The notes under the pieces: generated by a model
Database searches by the model: none
Told to the model about the DNA's origin: nothing
The model's input: the letters and a program-made list of their open reading frames with translations, nothing else
Made by a program: the position numbers and the translations under genes
Shown: one piece after another, positions 34,737 through 42,614 of the stretch
How the letters are laid out: every line of letters begins with the position of its first letter
Numbering within the stretch: position 1 is the first letter of the stretch
NCBI GenBank assembly: GCA_934130975.1
Contig: CAKOYU010000008.1
Location: 5,510-69,509 of the forward strand
From: an uncultured Clostridia bacterium
Lineage (GTDB): Bacteria > Bacillota > Clostridia > TANB77 > CAG-508
Direction: 5' to 3'
Length of the DNA: 64,000 nt

Positions 34737-34802
34737 AAAAGCACCCCCATTTTTCTCATACTACAATTATATGTATAAGAAAAATAAAAGTGCCTGTTCA
34801 TT
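34725..34802. repeat. 78-bp direct repeat, copy A (sigK leader and codons 1-4)
   Basis: This stretch is identical over 78 bases to 36227-36304. It contains the sigK leader hairpin, ribosome site, start codon and first four codons. The two copies are 1,502 bases apart and enclose the DUF4143 ATPase gene. Confidence 0.97.
34741..34793 (-). promoter_or_regulatory. Long leader hairpin covering the sigK ribosome site
   Basis: On the sigK sense strand GCACTTTTATTTTTCTTATAC pairs base by base with GTATGAGAAAAATGGGGGTGC: 21 pairs, five of them G-U, with an 11-base loop. The 3' arm holds GGGGGTG, the only ribosome site before the sigK ATG. TTTT follows the stem, so it could also terminate read-through from upstream. 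The opposite strand could not form the full helix. Confidence 0.8.
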
Positions 34803-34810
34803 ATCTAAAA

Positions 34811-36052
34811 TTATAAATATAAACTATCTTTATTAAGTAAAAATTCTTGTAATCCTATAATCAAAATCCCCTCTTCTGTTGTCCAACTTTTTTTACAATC
34901 TTTTACAATAATTATTTTTTTAAAATTATCATTAATATTCATTAGTGGCCTTTCTTCTTGTAATGTTTTTTCTCGTGTCGGTAAACTTAATGCCACTTGA
35001 ATATAATATCTTTTATCAGCTTGATTACATACAAAATCGACTTCTGTTTGTTTTCTAATATTTTTTTCTCTAATTTCAACTATTCCAACATCTACATTAT
35101 AACCTCTATATAATAACTCATTATATATAATGTTTTCCATAATATGGTCTTCTTCTTGTTGTCTAAAATTCAATCTTGCATTTCGTAATCCAATATCAGC
35201 AAAATAATACTTTGATGGTGTAGATATATATTTTTTTCCTTTAACATCATATCTTTCAACTTTTTTTATTAAGAATGAATCTTCTAAATAGTTTATATAT
35301 GAAGTTATTGTATTTATAGATACATCTTTCATCGAATTACTTACAAATGTATCTGATAACTTTTTAGGATTAGTTAAAGAGCCAATTGAAGAAGCAAGTA
35401 TGTTTACCAAAGTATCAAGAACATCTATTCTTTGAATATTATGTCTTTCTATTATATCACTTAAATATGTTCTTTCAAACAAATCCTTCAAATATTGACT
35501 TTTTTGTTCCTCTGTTCTTTGAGATAATATTCTTGGTAATCCGCCATATATTTTATATTCTTCCCAAGCCTCTTCTGAGCTTCCTTCATATGCTGTAACA
35601 AATTCGCCAAAAGTTAATGGCAATACTCTTACTTCATCACCTCTTCCACGGAATTCTGTCTTAATATCAGATGATAAAAATTTTGAGTTACTTCCTGTTA
35701 CATATACATCTAAATTTTCTATATGCAAAAAACCATTTAACACCGATTCAAAATCTTCAACTTTTTGTATTTCGTCTAATATTATATAATATATATCTTT
35801 ATCAACTATCATTGAACGTATATATTCATCTAAAACATCAGGGTCTAAATATTTGTTATTTTTTCTTTCATCTAAATCAATTTTAATTATATGGTCTTCC
35901 TTAACTCCAGTTTCTATCAAATAATTTTTGTATATAGGATCAAGTAAATAAGACTTACCACACCTTCTTATTCCTGTTACAATCTTAATTAGCCCATTTT
36001 CTCTTCTATTTATTAATTTTTCCAAATATCTATCTCTTTTTATTTCTTTCAT
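34811..36052 (-). CDS. AAA-family ATPase with C-terminal DUF4143
   Basis: A 413-residue ATPase of the AAA_14/DUF4143 group. The Walker A motif is GIRRCGKSYLLDP, Walker B IIIDEIQK-type (YYIILDEIQKVEDFE), sensor region VYVTGSNSKFLSS, then RVLPLTFGEF and the GGLP motif. The DUF4143 part (about 190-413) carries TNPKKLSDTF winged-helix and TEVDFV, a PD-(D/E)XK-like nuclease motif (EVDFVCNQADKRYYIQVAL). These genes are common, often multi-copy, in anaerobes and have no agreed function. The gene lies inside a 1.5-kb segment bounded by 78-bp repeats of the sigK leader, with its own promoter and repeated operator-like sites. Confidence 0.88.
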   Translation of the reverse strand: MKEIKRDRYLEKLINRRENGLIKIVTGIRRCGKSYLLDPIYKNYLIETGVKEDHIIKIDLDERKNNKYLDPDVLDEYIRSMIVDKDIYYIILDEIQKVEDFESVLNGFLHIENLDVYVTGSNSKFLSSDIKTEFRGRGDEVRVLPLTFGEFVTAYEGSSEEAWEEYKIYGGLPRILSQRTEEQKSQYLKDLFERTYLSDIIERHNIQRIDVLDTLVNILASSIGSLTNPKKLSDTFVSNSMKDVSINTITSYINYLEDSFLIKKVERYDVKGKKYISTPSKYYFADIGLRNARLNFRQQEEDHIMENIIYNELLYRGYNVDVGIVEIREKNIRKQTEVDFVCNQADKRYYIQVALSLPTREKTLQEERPLMNINDNFKKIIIVKDCKKSWTTEEGILIIGLQEFLLNKDSLYL

Positions 36053-36067
36053 TTCCTAGCTCCTTAC

Positions 36068-36164
36068 TGAATTTTTTTGCCATTTATGGCATTTATTTTC
36101 AATATTATACAATATTTTTTTATTTTTATCAATAATATCATTGAATTTTTTTGCCATTTATGGC
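36068..36164 (-). promoter_or_regulatory. Promoter of the DUF4143 ATPase flanked by two identical operator-like sites
   Basis: A promoter TTGATA (36127-36132), 17-base spacer, TATAAT (36104-36109) reads toward the ATPase gene. A 23-base sequence containing GCCATAAATGGC occurs on both sides, at 36068-36090 (between -10 and start codon) and 36142-36164 (upstream of -35). The sites are 74 bases apart. This is the arrangement of a repressor-controlled promoter; the repressor is unknown. Confidence 0.7.
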
Positions 36165-36226
36165 TGCTTTTTTCATTTGTATTATACTCAAAATTTTCTT
36201 TAATATTCTTGTCCTATTTATAAAAA

Positions 36227-36304
36227 TGCAGAAAACATAAAAGCACCCCCATTTTTCTCATACTACAATTATATGTATAAGAAAAATAAAAGTGCCTGTT
36301 CATT
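36227..36304. repeat. 78-bp direct repeat, copy B (orphan sigK leader)
   Basis: Identical to 34725-34802. Here the sigK ATG and three following codons run into unrelated sequence and a stop two codons later, so this copy is only a leader remnant. It starts at the last base of the mscS stop codon. Confidence 0.97.
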
Positions 36305-37179
36305 TAAACTTTGTATAAATCAATATTTTTATTCCTATATTCTTCTAATATTTTTAAAAATATTTCATCTCTTACATTTCTTGATTTTTTAGGATGAACT
36401 AGATATCTAAGATATAATTCTACATGAGAATCTACTATTTCAGTATAAATAATAGGTTCTAAATAATTATAATAAATTCTATATTCTGTTGTAACATCAG
36501 CAACTGCTCCTTCCATCTTTTTAGGTGTTTCTTTTAATATTTCGTTGTTCTCTACAATCCCATATAATGTTTCTTTTGTTTTTTCTATATCAGCATCTAA
36601 TGGAATTTTTACTGTTATCTCATCCCATACATATTTAAAAGCTTTTGTGTAATTTTTTAATGGATATATAAATACAAATGAATTTGGTATATGTATTATT
36701 CTTCCTGTACTCTGCTCTCCATTTATTCTATCTCCAACTTCTAGTACTTCAAATCCAAGAGATCTAATATTTACTACATCTCCTTTTATACCATTAACTT
36801 CAATCCTGTCTTCTAGTTCAAATGTCTTTTTAGTATTAATGTATATTCCGGCAAAAAAGTCAAATATTATTTCTTTAACAGCAATTGCAATTCCAGCAGA
36901 CAAGAAACTTATTACTGTTACCATTCCAGAAATTCTATGTCCCCAAAGTAATACAACTAAAATAACTGATGTAATATTTAATGTAACTTTTATCATTCTA
37001 TTTCTAAAATATTTCTTTTTATTACTTACATCTGATTTTGAATAAAAAAATCTTACAAGTCTTTTTAAAATCCAAAATATTATAAATATTAAAATTGTCA
37101 ATATGACCAATTCAACATAATCACTATAAAACCCAAATGTTTTTCCTAAATATTGTGATATATCTGTTATAAATCCCAT
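36304..37179 (-). CDS. Small-conductance mechanosensitive channel, MscS family
   Basis: A 291-residue channel protein. Three membrane segments (about 22-40, 66-84, 88-108) are followed by the pore-lining helix pattern SFLSAGIAIAVKEIIFDFFAG and the beta domain with LEDRIEVNGIKGDVVNI and the family HIPNS motif. It releases solutes on osmotic downshock. I choose ATG at 37179: AGAGGTG is about six bases before it, while the longer frame starts with a GTG inside that site. The stop codon abuts copy B of the 78-bp repeat, whose hairpin may serve as its terminator. Confidence 0.9.
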   Translation of the reverse strand: MGFITDISQYLGKTFGFYSDYVELVILTILIFIIFWILKRLVRFFYSKSDVSNKKKYFRNRMIKVTLNITSVILVVLLWGHRISGMVTVISFLSAGIAIAVKEIIFDFFAGIYINTKKTFELEDRIEVNGIKGDVVNIRSLGFEVLEVGDRINGEQSTGRIIHIPNSFVFIYPLKNYTKAFKYVWDEITVKIPLDADIEKTKETLYGIVENNEILKETPKKMEGAVADVTTEYRIYYNYLEPIIYTEIVDSHVELYLRYLVHPKKSRNVRDEIFLKILEEYRNKNIDLYKV

Positions 37180-37221
37180 TTTCATCACCTCTTATATTTT
37201 ATTTTAGCACAAAATAAAATA

Positions 37222-39057
37222 TTATTCAACTTCGTCAATACAGTCTTGGAATTGGCTATTATATAATTTATAATAAAATCCATTTTCTCCTTTTTCAAGT
37301 AGTTGTTCATGTGTACCTTGTTCAACAATATCTCCATGATTCATAACTAAAATTAAATCTGCGTTTTTTATTGTTGATAATCTATGTGCAATTATAAAAG
37401 ATGTTCTACCTTTCATTAAATTATCCATAGCTTTTTGAATTTCTATTTCGGTTCTTGTATCTATACTTGATGTTGCCTCATCTAAAATTAATATTTTAGG
37501 GTCTGCTAAAATTACTCTTGCTATTGTAAGCAATTGTTTCTGTCCTGCGGAAATTCCACTTGTTTCATCACCTATTTCAGAATTATATCCTTTAGGTAAT
37601 GTTTTTATAAAATGATGTACTCTAGCAGCTTTTGCAGATTGAATAACTTCATCATCTGTTGCATCTTCTCTTCCATATTTAATATTATCTTTTACAGTTC
37701 CGTCAAATAGCCATGTATCTTGCAATACCATTCCAAACATTTGACGTAATTCGCCTCTTTTAAAATCTTTGATGTTGTGTCCATCAAGTAATATTGCACC
37801 ATCTGTTACATCATAAAATCTCATAAGAAGTTTTACCATTGTTGATTTTCCAGCTCCTGTTGGTCCTACAATTGCAATTTTTTGTCCTTCATGTACATCT
37901 GCATTAAAATCTTTTATTACAGTATTTTCTGGGTTATATCCAAATTTTACATGTTCAAATTTTACATTTCCTTTTAAACCTTCTGTTGTTGTTCCTTCTA
38001 CATAAGTTTCAACTTCTTCATCTTCTTCTAAGAATTCAAATATTCTTTCTGTTGCTGCAACCATTGCTTGTAACATACTTGATACTTGTGCAATTTGGTT
38101 TATTGGTTGTGTAAATTGTTTATTATATTGTATAAAACTTTGTATATTTCCTACAGTAATTTTTCCGTTAATAGCTAAATACCCTCCTGCAATTGCTACA
38201 CCCACATATCCAATATTTGATATAAATCCCATTATTGGGTGCATCAATCCTGATAAAAATTGAGATTTCCATGCTGAACTATACAATTCTGAATTTGCTT
38301 TTTCAAATTCTTTTTGTGCATCTTCTTCTCCATTAAATGCTTTTACAATTGTCAATCCTGAAAATACCTCTTCTACTTGACCATTTACATGTCCTAAGTA
38401 ATCTTGTTGCTTTTTAAAGTATTTTTGTGATTTTCCTACTATTATTTTTACAAGAAATGCTCCAATTGGCATAACTATTAATGAAATTAATGTCATTTGC
38501 CAACTAATTGAAAGCATCATTATTAATATTCCAACCAGTGTACATATTGATGTTATTATTTGTGTAATACTTTGATTCAAATTCATTCCTAATGTATCTA
38601 TATCATTTGTTATTATTGACAATACTTCTCCATTTGTCTTTTTATCAAAATAATTCATTGGAAGTGAATTTATTTTATGTGCTAAATCTTTTCTTAATTT
38701 ATATGTAAGATTTTGAGCAATTTGTGTCATTGCAAAACTTTGGATAAAAGAGAATAATGCACTTACTACATATAATCCTAATAAAGTTAATAAAATAGTT
38801 CCAACTTTTCCAAAATCTATTCCACCATTTCCTGATATTTTATTTACTAAACCATTAAATATTTCTGTTGTCGCATTTCCTAATATTTTTGGTCCTATTA
38901 TAGAAAATATAGTACTTCCAACAGCAAATATAAATACTATTATTAATCCAATTTTATATTTTGACAAATAATTATTTATTAATTTTTTTGTTGTTCCTTT
39001 AAAATCTTTGGCTTTTTCTGTTGTTTGGCCTGGTCTTGGCCCCATTGGTCCTGGCAT
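37222..39057 (-). CDS. ABC exporter half-transporter with canonical ATP site
   Basis: A 611-residue fused membrane/ATPase protein of the multidrug type. It has six membrane segments (about 35-320) and an ATPase domain with Walker A IVGPTGAGKSTMV, Q-loop, a signature motif SGISAGQKQ (usual LSGGQ altered), Walker B ILILDEATSSID with the catalytic Glu, and H-loop IIAHRLST. It starts one base after the stop of its partner gene. Together they form a heterodimer in which this half supplies the catalytic Walker B and His; see the partner. An N-terminal PGPMGPRPGQ stretch is seen in many clostridial homologues. Confidence 0.92.
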   Translation of the reverse strand: MPGPMGPRPGQTTEKAKDFKGTTKKLINNYLSKYKIGLIIVFIFAVGSTIFSIIGPKILGNATTEIFNGLVNKISGNGGIDFGKVGTILLTLLGLYVVSALFSFIQSFAMTQIAQNLTYKLRKDLAHKINSLPMNYFDKKTNGEVLSIITNDIDTLGMNLNQSITQIITSICTLVGILIMMLSISWQMTLISLIVMPIGAFLVKIIVGKSQKYFKKQQDYLGHVNGQVEEVFSGLTIVKAFNGEEDAQKEFEKANSELYSSAWKSQFLSGLMHPIMGFISNIGYVGVAIAGGYLAINGKITVGNIQSFIQYNKQFTQPINQIAQVSSMLQAMVAATERIFEFLEEDEEVETYVEGTTTEGLKGNVKFEHVKFGYNPENTVIKDFNADVHEGQKIAIVGPTGAGKSTMVKLLMRFYDVTDGAILLDGHNIKDFKRGELRQMFGMVLQDTWLFDGTVKDNIKYGREDATDDEVIQSAKAARVHHFIKTLPKGYNSEIGDETSGISAGQKQLLTIARVILADPKILILDEATSSIDTRTEIEIQKAMDNLMKGRTSFIIAHRLSTIKNADLILVMNHGDIVEQGTHEQLLEKGENGFYYKLYNSQFQDCIDEVE

Positions 39058-39058
39058 A

Positions 39059-41263
39059 TTATTTTCCTCCTTCCTTTTTATTTAATTCTTCTTCAGATAA
39101 TTGTGATAATGCAATTTCTCTGTATGTTTCATTATTTTCAAGCAATTCTTCATGTGTTCCTTGTCCTACTATTTTTCCATCATCTAAAACAATAATTTTA
39201 TCTGCATTTAAAATAGTACTAATTCTTTGTGCTACGATTATATTTGTTTTATTATTTGTTCTTTGGGCTAATGCTTCTCTTAATGCTGCATCTGTTTTAA
39301 AGTCTAATGCAGAAAAACTATCATCAAACACAAATATTTCTGGGTCTTTTGCAACAGCTCTTGCTATTGATAATCTTTGCTTTTGTCCTCCTGATACATT
39401 GCTTCCGCCTTGCGCTATTTCTGATTTATATTTGTCATCTTTTCCATCGATAAATTCTGTTGCTTGCGCTATTTCTGCTGCTTCTATCATTTTTTCATCT
39501 GACATACTTTCATTAGAATATTTTATATTACTTTCAATTGTTCCAGAGAATAATACTCCTTTTTGTGGTACAAAACCAATAACCTCTCTTAATTCTTTTT
39601 GAGATAAGTCTTTTACATTTACACCATCAACTAAAAGCTCTCCTCCTGTTACATCATAAAATCTTGGTATTAAATTTACAACTGTTGATTTTCCACTTCC
39701 TGTACTTCCTATTATTGCAGTTGTTTTTCCTGATTCTGCTGTAAAGTTAATATCTTCAAGTATTTCTGTATCTGCATCAGGATATCTAAATGATACATTT
39801 TTGAATTCTACTAATCCTTTTTTGCTTGAATCTAATTTCTTTGTTGTTTCTTTATCTTTAATACTTGGCTCTGTTTCTAATATTTCTGTAATTCTGTTAG
39901 CTGATACAGATGCTCTTGGAAGCATTATTGAAATCATAGAAATCATTAAGAAACTCATTACTATTTGCATTGCATATTGAATAAATGCTAACATATCTCC
40001 AACTTGCATTACACCATTGTCTATATTGTGTCCACCAACCCATATAATTAAGATTGATACTCCATTCATAATAAGCATTAACATTGGCATCATTACTGAC
40101 ATTGTTCTGTTGACAAATATATTTGCTTTTGTTAAATCTGTATTTGCATTATCAAATCTTTTTTCTTCTCTTTCTTCTGTATTAAATGCTCTGATTACAG
40201 ATTTTCCTGTTAATATTTCTCTTGCTACACTATTTAGCTTGTCTATTAAATCTTGCAATTTTTTGAATTTTGGCATTGCTACTGCAAATAATATCGCTAC
40301 AATTACTAGTATTGTAATTACTGCTGCTCCTATTATCCATGCCATTGACGTATTACTTTGGTGTATTACTTTTATTACTCCACCTATTCCTATTATTGGT
40401 GCATATACTACTGTTCTAAATAACATTGCTAATAATTGTTGAATTTGTTGCACATCATTTGTACTACGAGTAATTAAAGAAGCGGTTGAAAACTCTCTTA
40501 ATTCTTTAGTTGAAAATTGTAGTACTTTATTAAATATTTTTTCTCTTAGTGTTTTTGCCATTTTAGCCCCAACTCTTGATGATAACATCATTATTGTAAT
40601 ACCTGAAGCCATACTTATTGCTGCTAACACTAACATCTTTAAACCAGCAACCATTATGTAATTCATTTGCAATTTATCTGTATCAACACCTGCGTCTTTA
40701 TATATGTCTTTTACACATGCAACTGCAGCTTGACTTTTTATAGAATCTTGCATATCATCTATTTGTTTTGTTGATTCACTAAGCATTTGATTTAATTGTT
40801 CTTCTGGCATTGTTTTTAATATGTCTATTATTGACATATTTTGCATCATTTCTTTTTGTTCTTCTGGTACATTTGCTAATATTTGCTCTTTTATTTTATT
40901 AGCCATTTCTTCTTTTTGTACTGTTCTTGATATAATGATTGGTTTTGTCATTATTTGCTCAAGCATTTCTTTTTCACTTTCTTTTAAATCTTTTATAACA
41001 TAGTTTCCGTCAGCATCGTCTGTTGTGTAGTTTTCTAATATTTTGTCATCATCATTTGAGAATAGTAATATTGCATCCATATCTTTTTGACTTATTGTTT
41101 CTGGTACTGCATATTCAATTCCTCCTGCTTGTATACCTGTATTTACTATTTTTGAAGTATAATTAGGTAATTCTAAATCTACGGCTGCTTGAACACATAG
41201 TAATGTTACGATTGTAAGTACAGATAACCATGATTGTTTTAAATTTTTTAATATTTTAAACAT
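39059..41263 (-). CDS. ABC exporter half-transporter with degenerate ATP site
   Basis: A 734-residue half-transporter with an extended extracytoplasmic loop of about 150 residues between the first two membrane helices (about 35-190). The ATPase domain has Walker A IIGSTGSGKSTVV and a normal signature NVSGGQKQR, but Walker B ends in Asp (IFVFDDSFSALD) instead of Glu and the H-loop His is Gln (VAQRIST). This is the degenerate half typical of heterodimeric exporters such as BmrCD or TM287/288. It overlaps tetR by eight bases and so is controlled by that regulator. The exported compound is unknown. Confidence 0.92.
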   Translation of the reverse strand: MFKILKNLKQSWLSVLTIVTLLCVQAAVDLELPNYTSKIVNTGIQAGGIEYAVPETISQKDMDAILLFSNDDDKILENYTTDDADGNYVIKDLKESEKEMLEQIMTKPIIISRTVQKEEMANKIKEQILANVPEEQKEMMQNMSIIDILKTMPEEQLNQMLSESTKQIDDMQDSIKSQAAVACVKDIYKDAGVDTDKLQMNYIMVAGLKMLVLAAISMASGITIMMLSSRVGAKMAKTLREKIFNKVLQFSTKELREFSTASLITRSTNDVQQIQQLLAMLFRTVVYAPIIGIGGVIKVIHQSNTSMAWIIGAAVITILVIVAILFAVAMPKFKKLQDLIDKLNSVAREILTGKSVIRAFNTEEREEKRFDNANTDLTKANIFVNRTMSVMMPMLMLIMNGVSILIIWVGGHNIDNGVMQVGDMLAFIQYAMQIVMSFLMISMISIMLPRASVSANRITEILETEPSIKDKETTKKLDSSKKGLVEFKNVSFRYPDADTEILEDINFTAESGKTTAIIGSTGSGKSTVVNLIPRFYDVTGGELLVDGVNVKDLSQKELREVIGFVPQKGVLFSGTIESNIKYSNESMSDEKMIEAAEIAQATEFIDGKDDKYKSEIAQGGSNVSGGQKQRLSIARAVAKDPEIFVFDDSFSALDFKTDAALREALAQRTNNKTNIIVAQRISTILNADKIIVLDDGKIVGQGTHEELLENNETYREIALSQLSEEELNKKEGGK

Positions 41264-41876
41264 CTTTTTCCTCCTTTTTTTCTATTCCGTATTTTAAATA
41301 TTCTATTTCTTTTAAAAACATTTTTCTACAATATTCTTTTGACTTATTTTTAAAATTTTTTATTACTGCTCTTCTTGTAATAGCATTTAGCATATCACAA
41401 ATTATTACTAAATCTTCATGATTTGTTATATTTAATTTTGTTTTATCAATTTGCTCATAATATTCTATAATATCTTGAGGCTTGGTTTTTTTTACTAAGT
41501 CAAATACATTTTCATCTGACGATTTTAAGTTTATAAATATTTGTTTAAATAATTCTTGGTCCGGATTATTCGTGAATTCTTCTATCATTGAATCATATAA
41601 AAAAATATATAATCTGAATATATCTCCATTTGTCTCTTTTACTTTGTCTTTCAGTTTTGTATTTAATTTTTCAGAATTTTCTTTTAAAATATATATAAGC
41701 AAATCTTCTTTACTTTCAAAATATTGATAAAAACTTCCTCTTGCAATATCTGCATCTTCTACTATATTTTTTATTGAAACATTTTCTATTGGTGCTCTTG
41801 CAAATTCTTTTTTGGCAGATTTTATTATTTTTTGCTGTTTTTCTTTTGACAATTTTAAAAATGTTTCTTTTGGCAT
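41256..41876 (-). CDS. TetR-family regulator of the ABC exporter
   Basis: A 206-residue repressor-type protein. The N-terminal helix-turn-helix is KKEFARAPIENVSIKNIVEDADIARGSFYQYFESKEDLLIYIL, the usual TetR pattern, shown here only as start and end motifs IIKSAKKEF and SFYQYFESKEDLL. The C-terminal ligand domain is unlike any family I can name. It is the first gene of the exporter operon and its promoter contains matching palindromes, so it probably represses itself and the exporter until a ligand binds. Confidence 0.9.
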   Translation of the reverse strand: MPKETFLKLSKEKQQKIIKSAKKEFARAPIENVSIKNIVEDADIARGSFYQYFESKEDLLIYILKENSEKLNTKLKDKVKETNGDIFRLYIFLYDSMIEEFTNNPDQELFKQIFINLKSSDENVFDLVKKTKPQDIIEYYEQIDKTKLNITNHEDLVIICDMLNAITRRAVIKNFKNKSKEYCRKMFLKEIEYLKYGIEKKEEKDV

Positions 41877-41902
41877 TTAATCACTTCCTTTCGACAAAAA
41901 AA

Positions 41903-41948
41903 TAACACTATGTCATATATTATAATGACACAGTGTCACTTTTGTCAA
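41903..41948 (-). promoter_or_regulatory. tetR promoter with two TetR-operator-like palindromes
   Basis: TTGACA (41943-41948) and TATAAT (41919-41924) with an 18-base spacer. A perfect palindrome TGACACAGTGTCA (41926-41938) fills the spacer, and a second version (ATGACATAGTGTT, 11 of 13 identical to the first) lies at 41903-41915, just past the transcription start. Confidence 0.8.
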
Positions 41949-41980
41949 TACTCTTTTTGTGAAATTTATGTGAATTATTA

Positions 41981-42011
41981 CAAACCTCTACATGCTATAT
42001 GTAGAGGTTTG
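41981..42011 (-). terminator. 12-bp perfect hairpin downstream of the acidic unknown gene
   Basis: CAAACCTCTACA-loop-TGTAGAGGTTTG. The following U-tract is weak (TAATAATT), so termination is probable rather than certain. Confidence 0.65.
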
Positions 42012-42022
42012 CTTTAGTGAGC

Positions 42023-42481
42023 TTATTGCTCAAGGTCTTTCAAATATTTTACCAAGATGTTGCCTTCAAGTGTAAATTCATTTTCTAGAATTTCAAAGTC
42101 ATCTTCAGTCGCATATTTAGAAAGTGGTTCTAAGTTTGAAACTTCATATTCATCGCTTAAGATTTCCATGCTGGTTACATCGAAATATTCATTATTTTTG
42201 ATGAATATTATCGTAACTTGTTCTTCTTTAATACAAGATAAAATACTATTTTTTATCTCATTTATTTTTTCTTCTACTGCTCCTTCTGTAATTTCTCCCG
42301 CTTCTTCAAGAGCTTCAGCAATAGCTATCCTTAACAATTCACTTGGAGTAATTCCATCTGGAATACCTTCAAGGCCTGATAAATGGTACTTCTCTGCTTC
42401 TTCCCAAGTTAGTTCTTTAGAAATAGTAGCAAAAAATAAATCTTCTAATCTTGCATTCCGAACCATTTCCATTGTAATCAT
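42023..42481 (-). CDS. Unknown acidic protein
   Basis: I do not recognise this 152-residue protein. It is strongly acidic (many Glu and Asp, net charge clearly negative), soluble, with a first half of helices (LEDLFFATISKELTWEEAEKYH, EALEEAGEITEGAVEEKINEI given here as separate parts) and a second half of strand-like segments (VTIIFIKNNEYFDVTS). The start has GGAGG five bases upstream. It is monocistronic, between pfkA and the exporter operon. Confidence 0.5.
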   Translation of the reverse strand: MITMEMVRNARLEDLFFATISKELTWEEAEKYHLSGLEGIPDGITPSELLRIAIAEALEEAGEITEGAVEEKINEIKNSILSCIKEEQVTIIFIKNNEYFDVTSMEILSDEYEVSNLEPLSKYATEDDFEILENEFTLEGNILVKYLKDLEQ

Positions 42482-42614
42482 AACATTCCTCCTGATATTT
42501 GAAAATTGCTTTTACTTATACTATAAAGTAAAATTGCCAATTGTTACCTTTTTATTATACCACATTGCAGACTCTGTATGCAACTAATTTTACATAATTC
42601 TTCTATTATTTATT

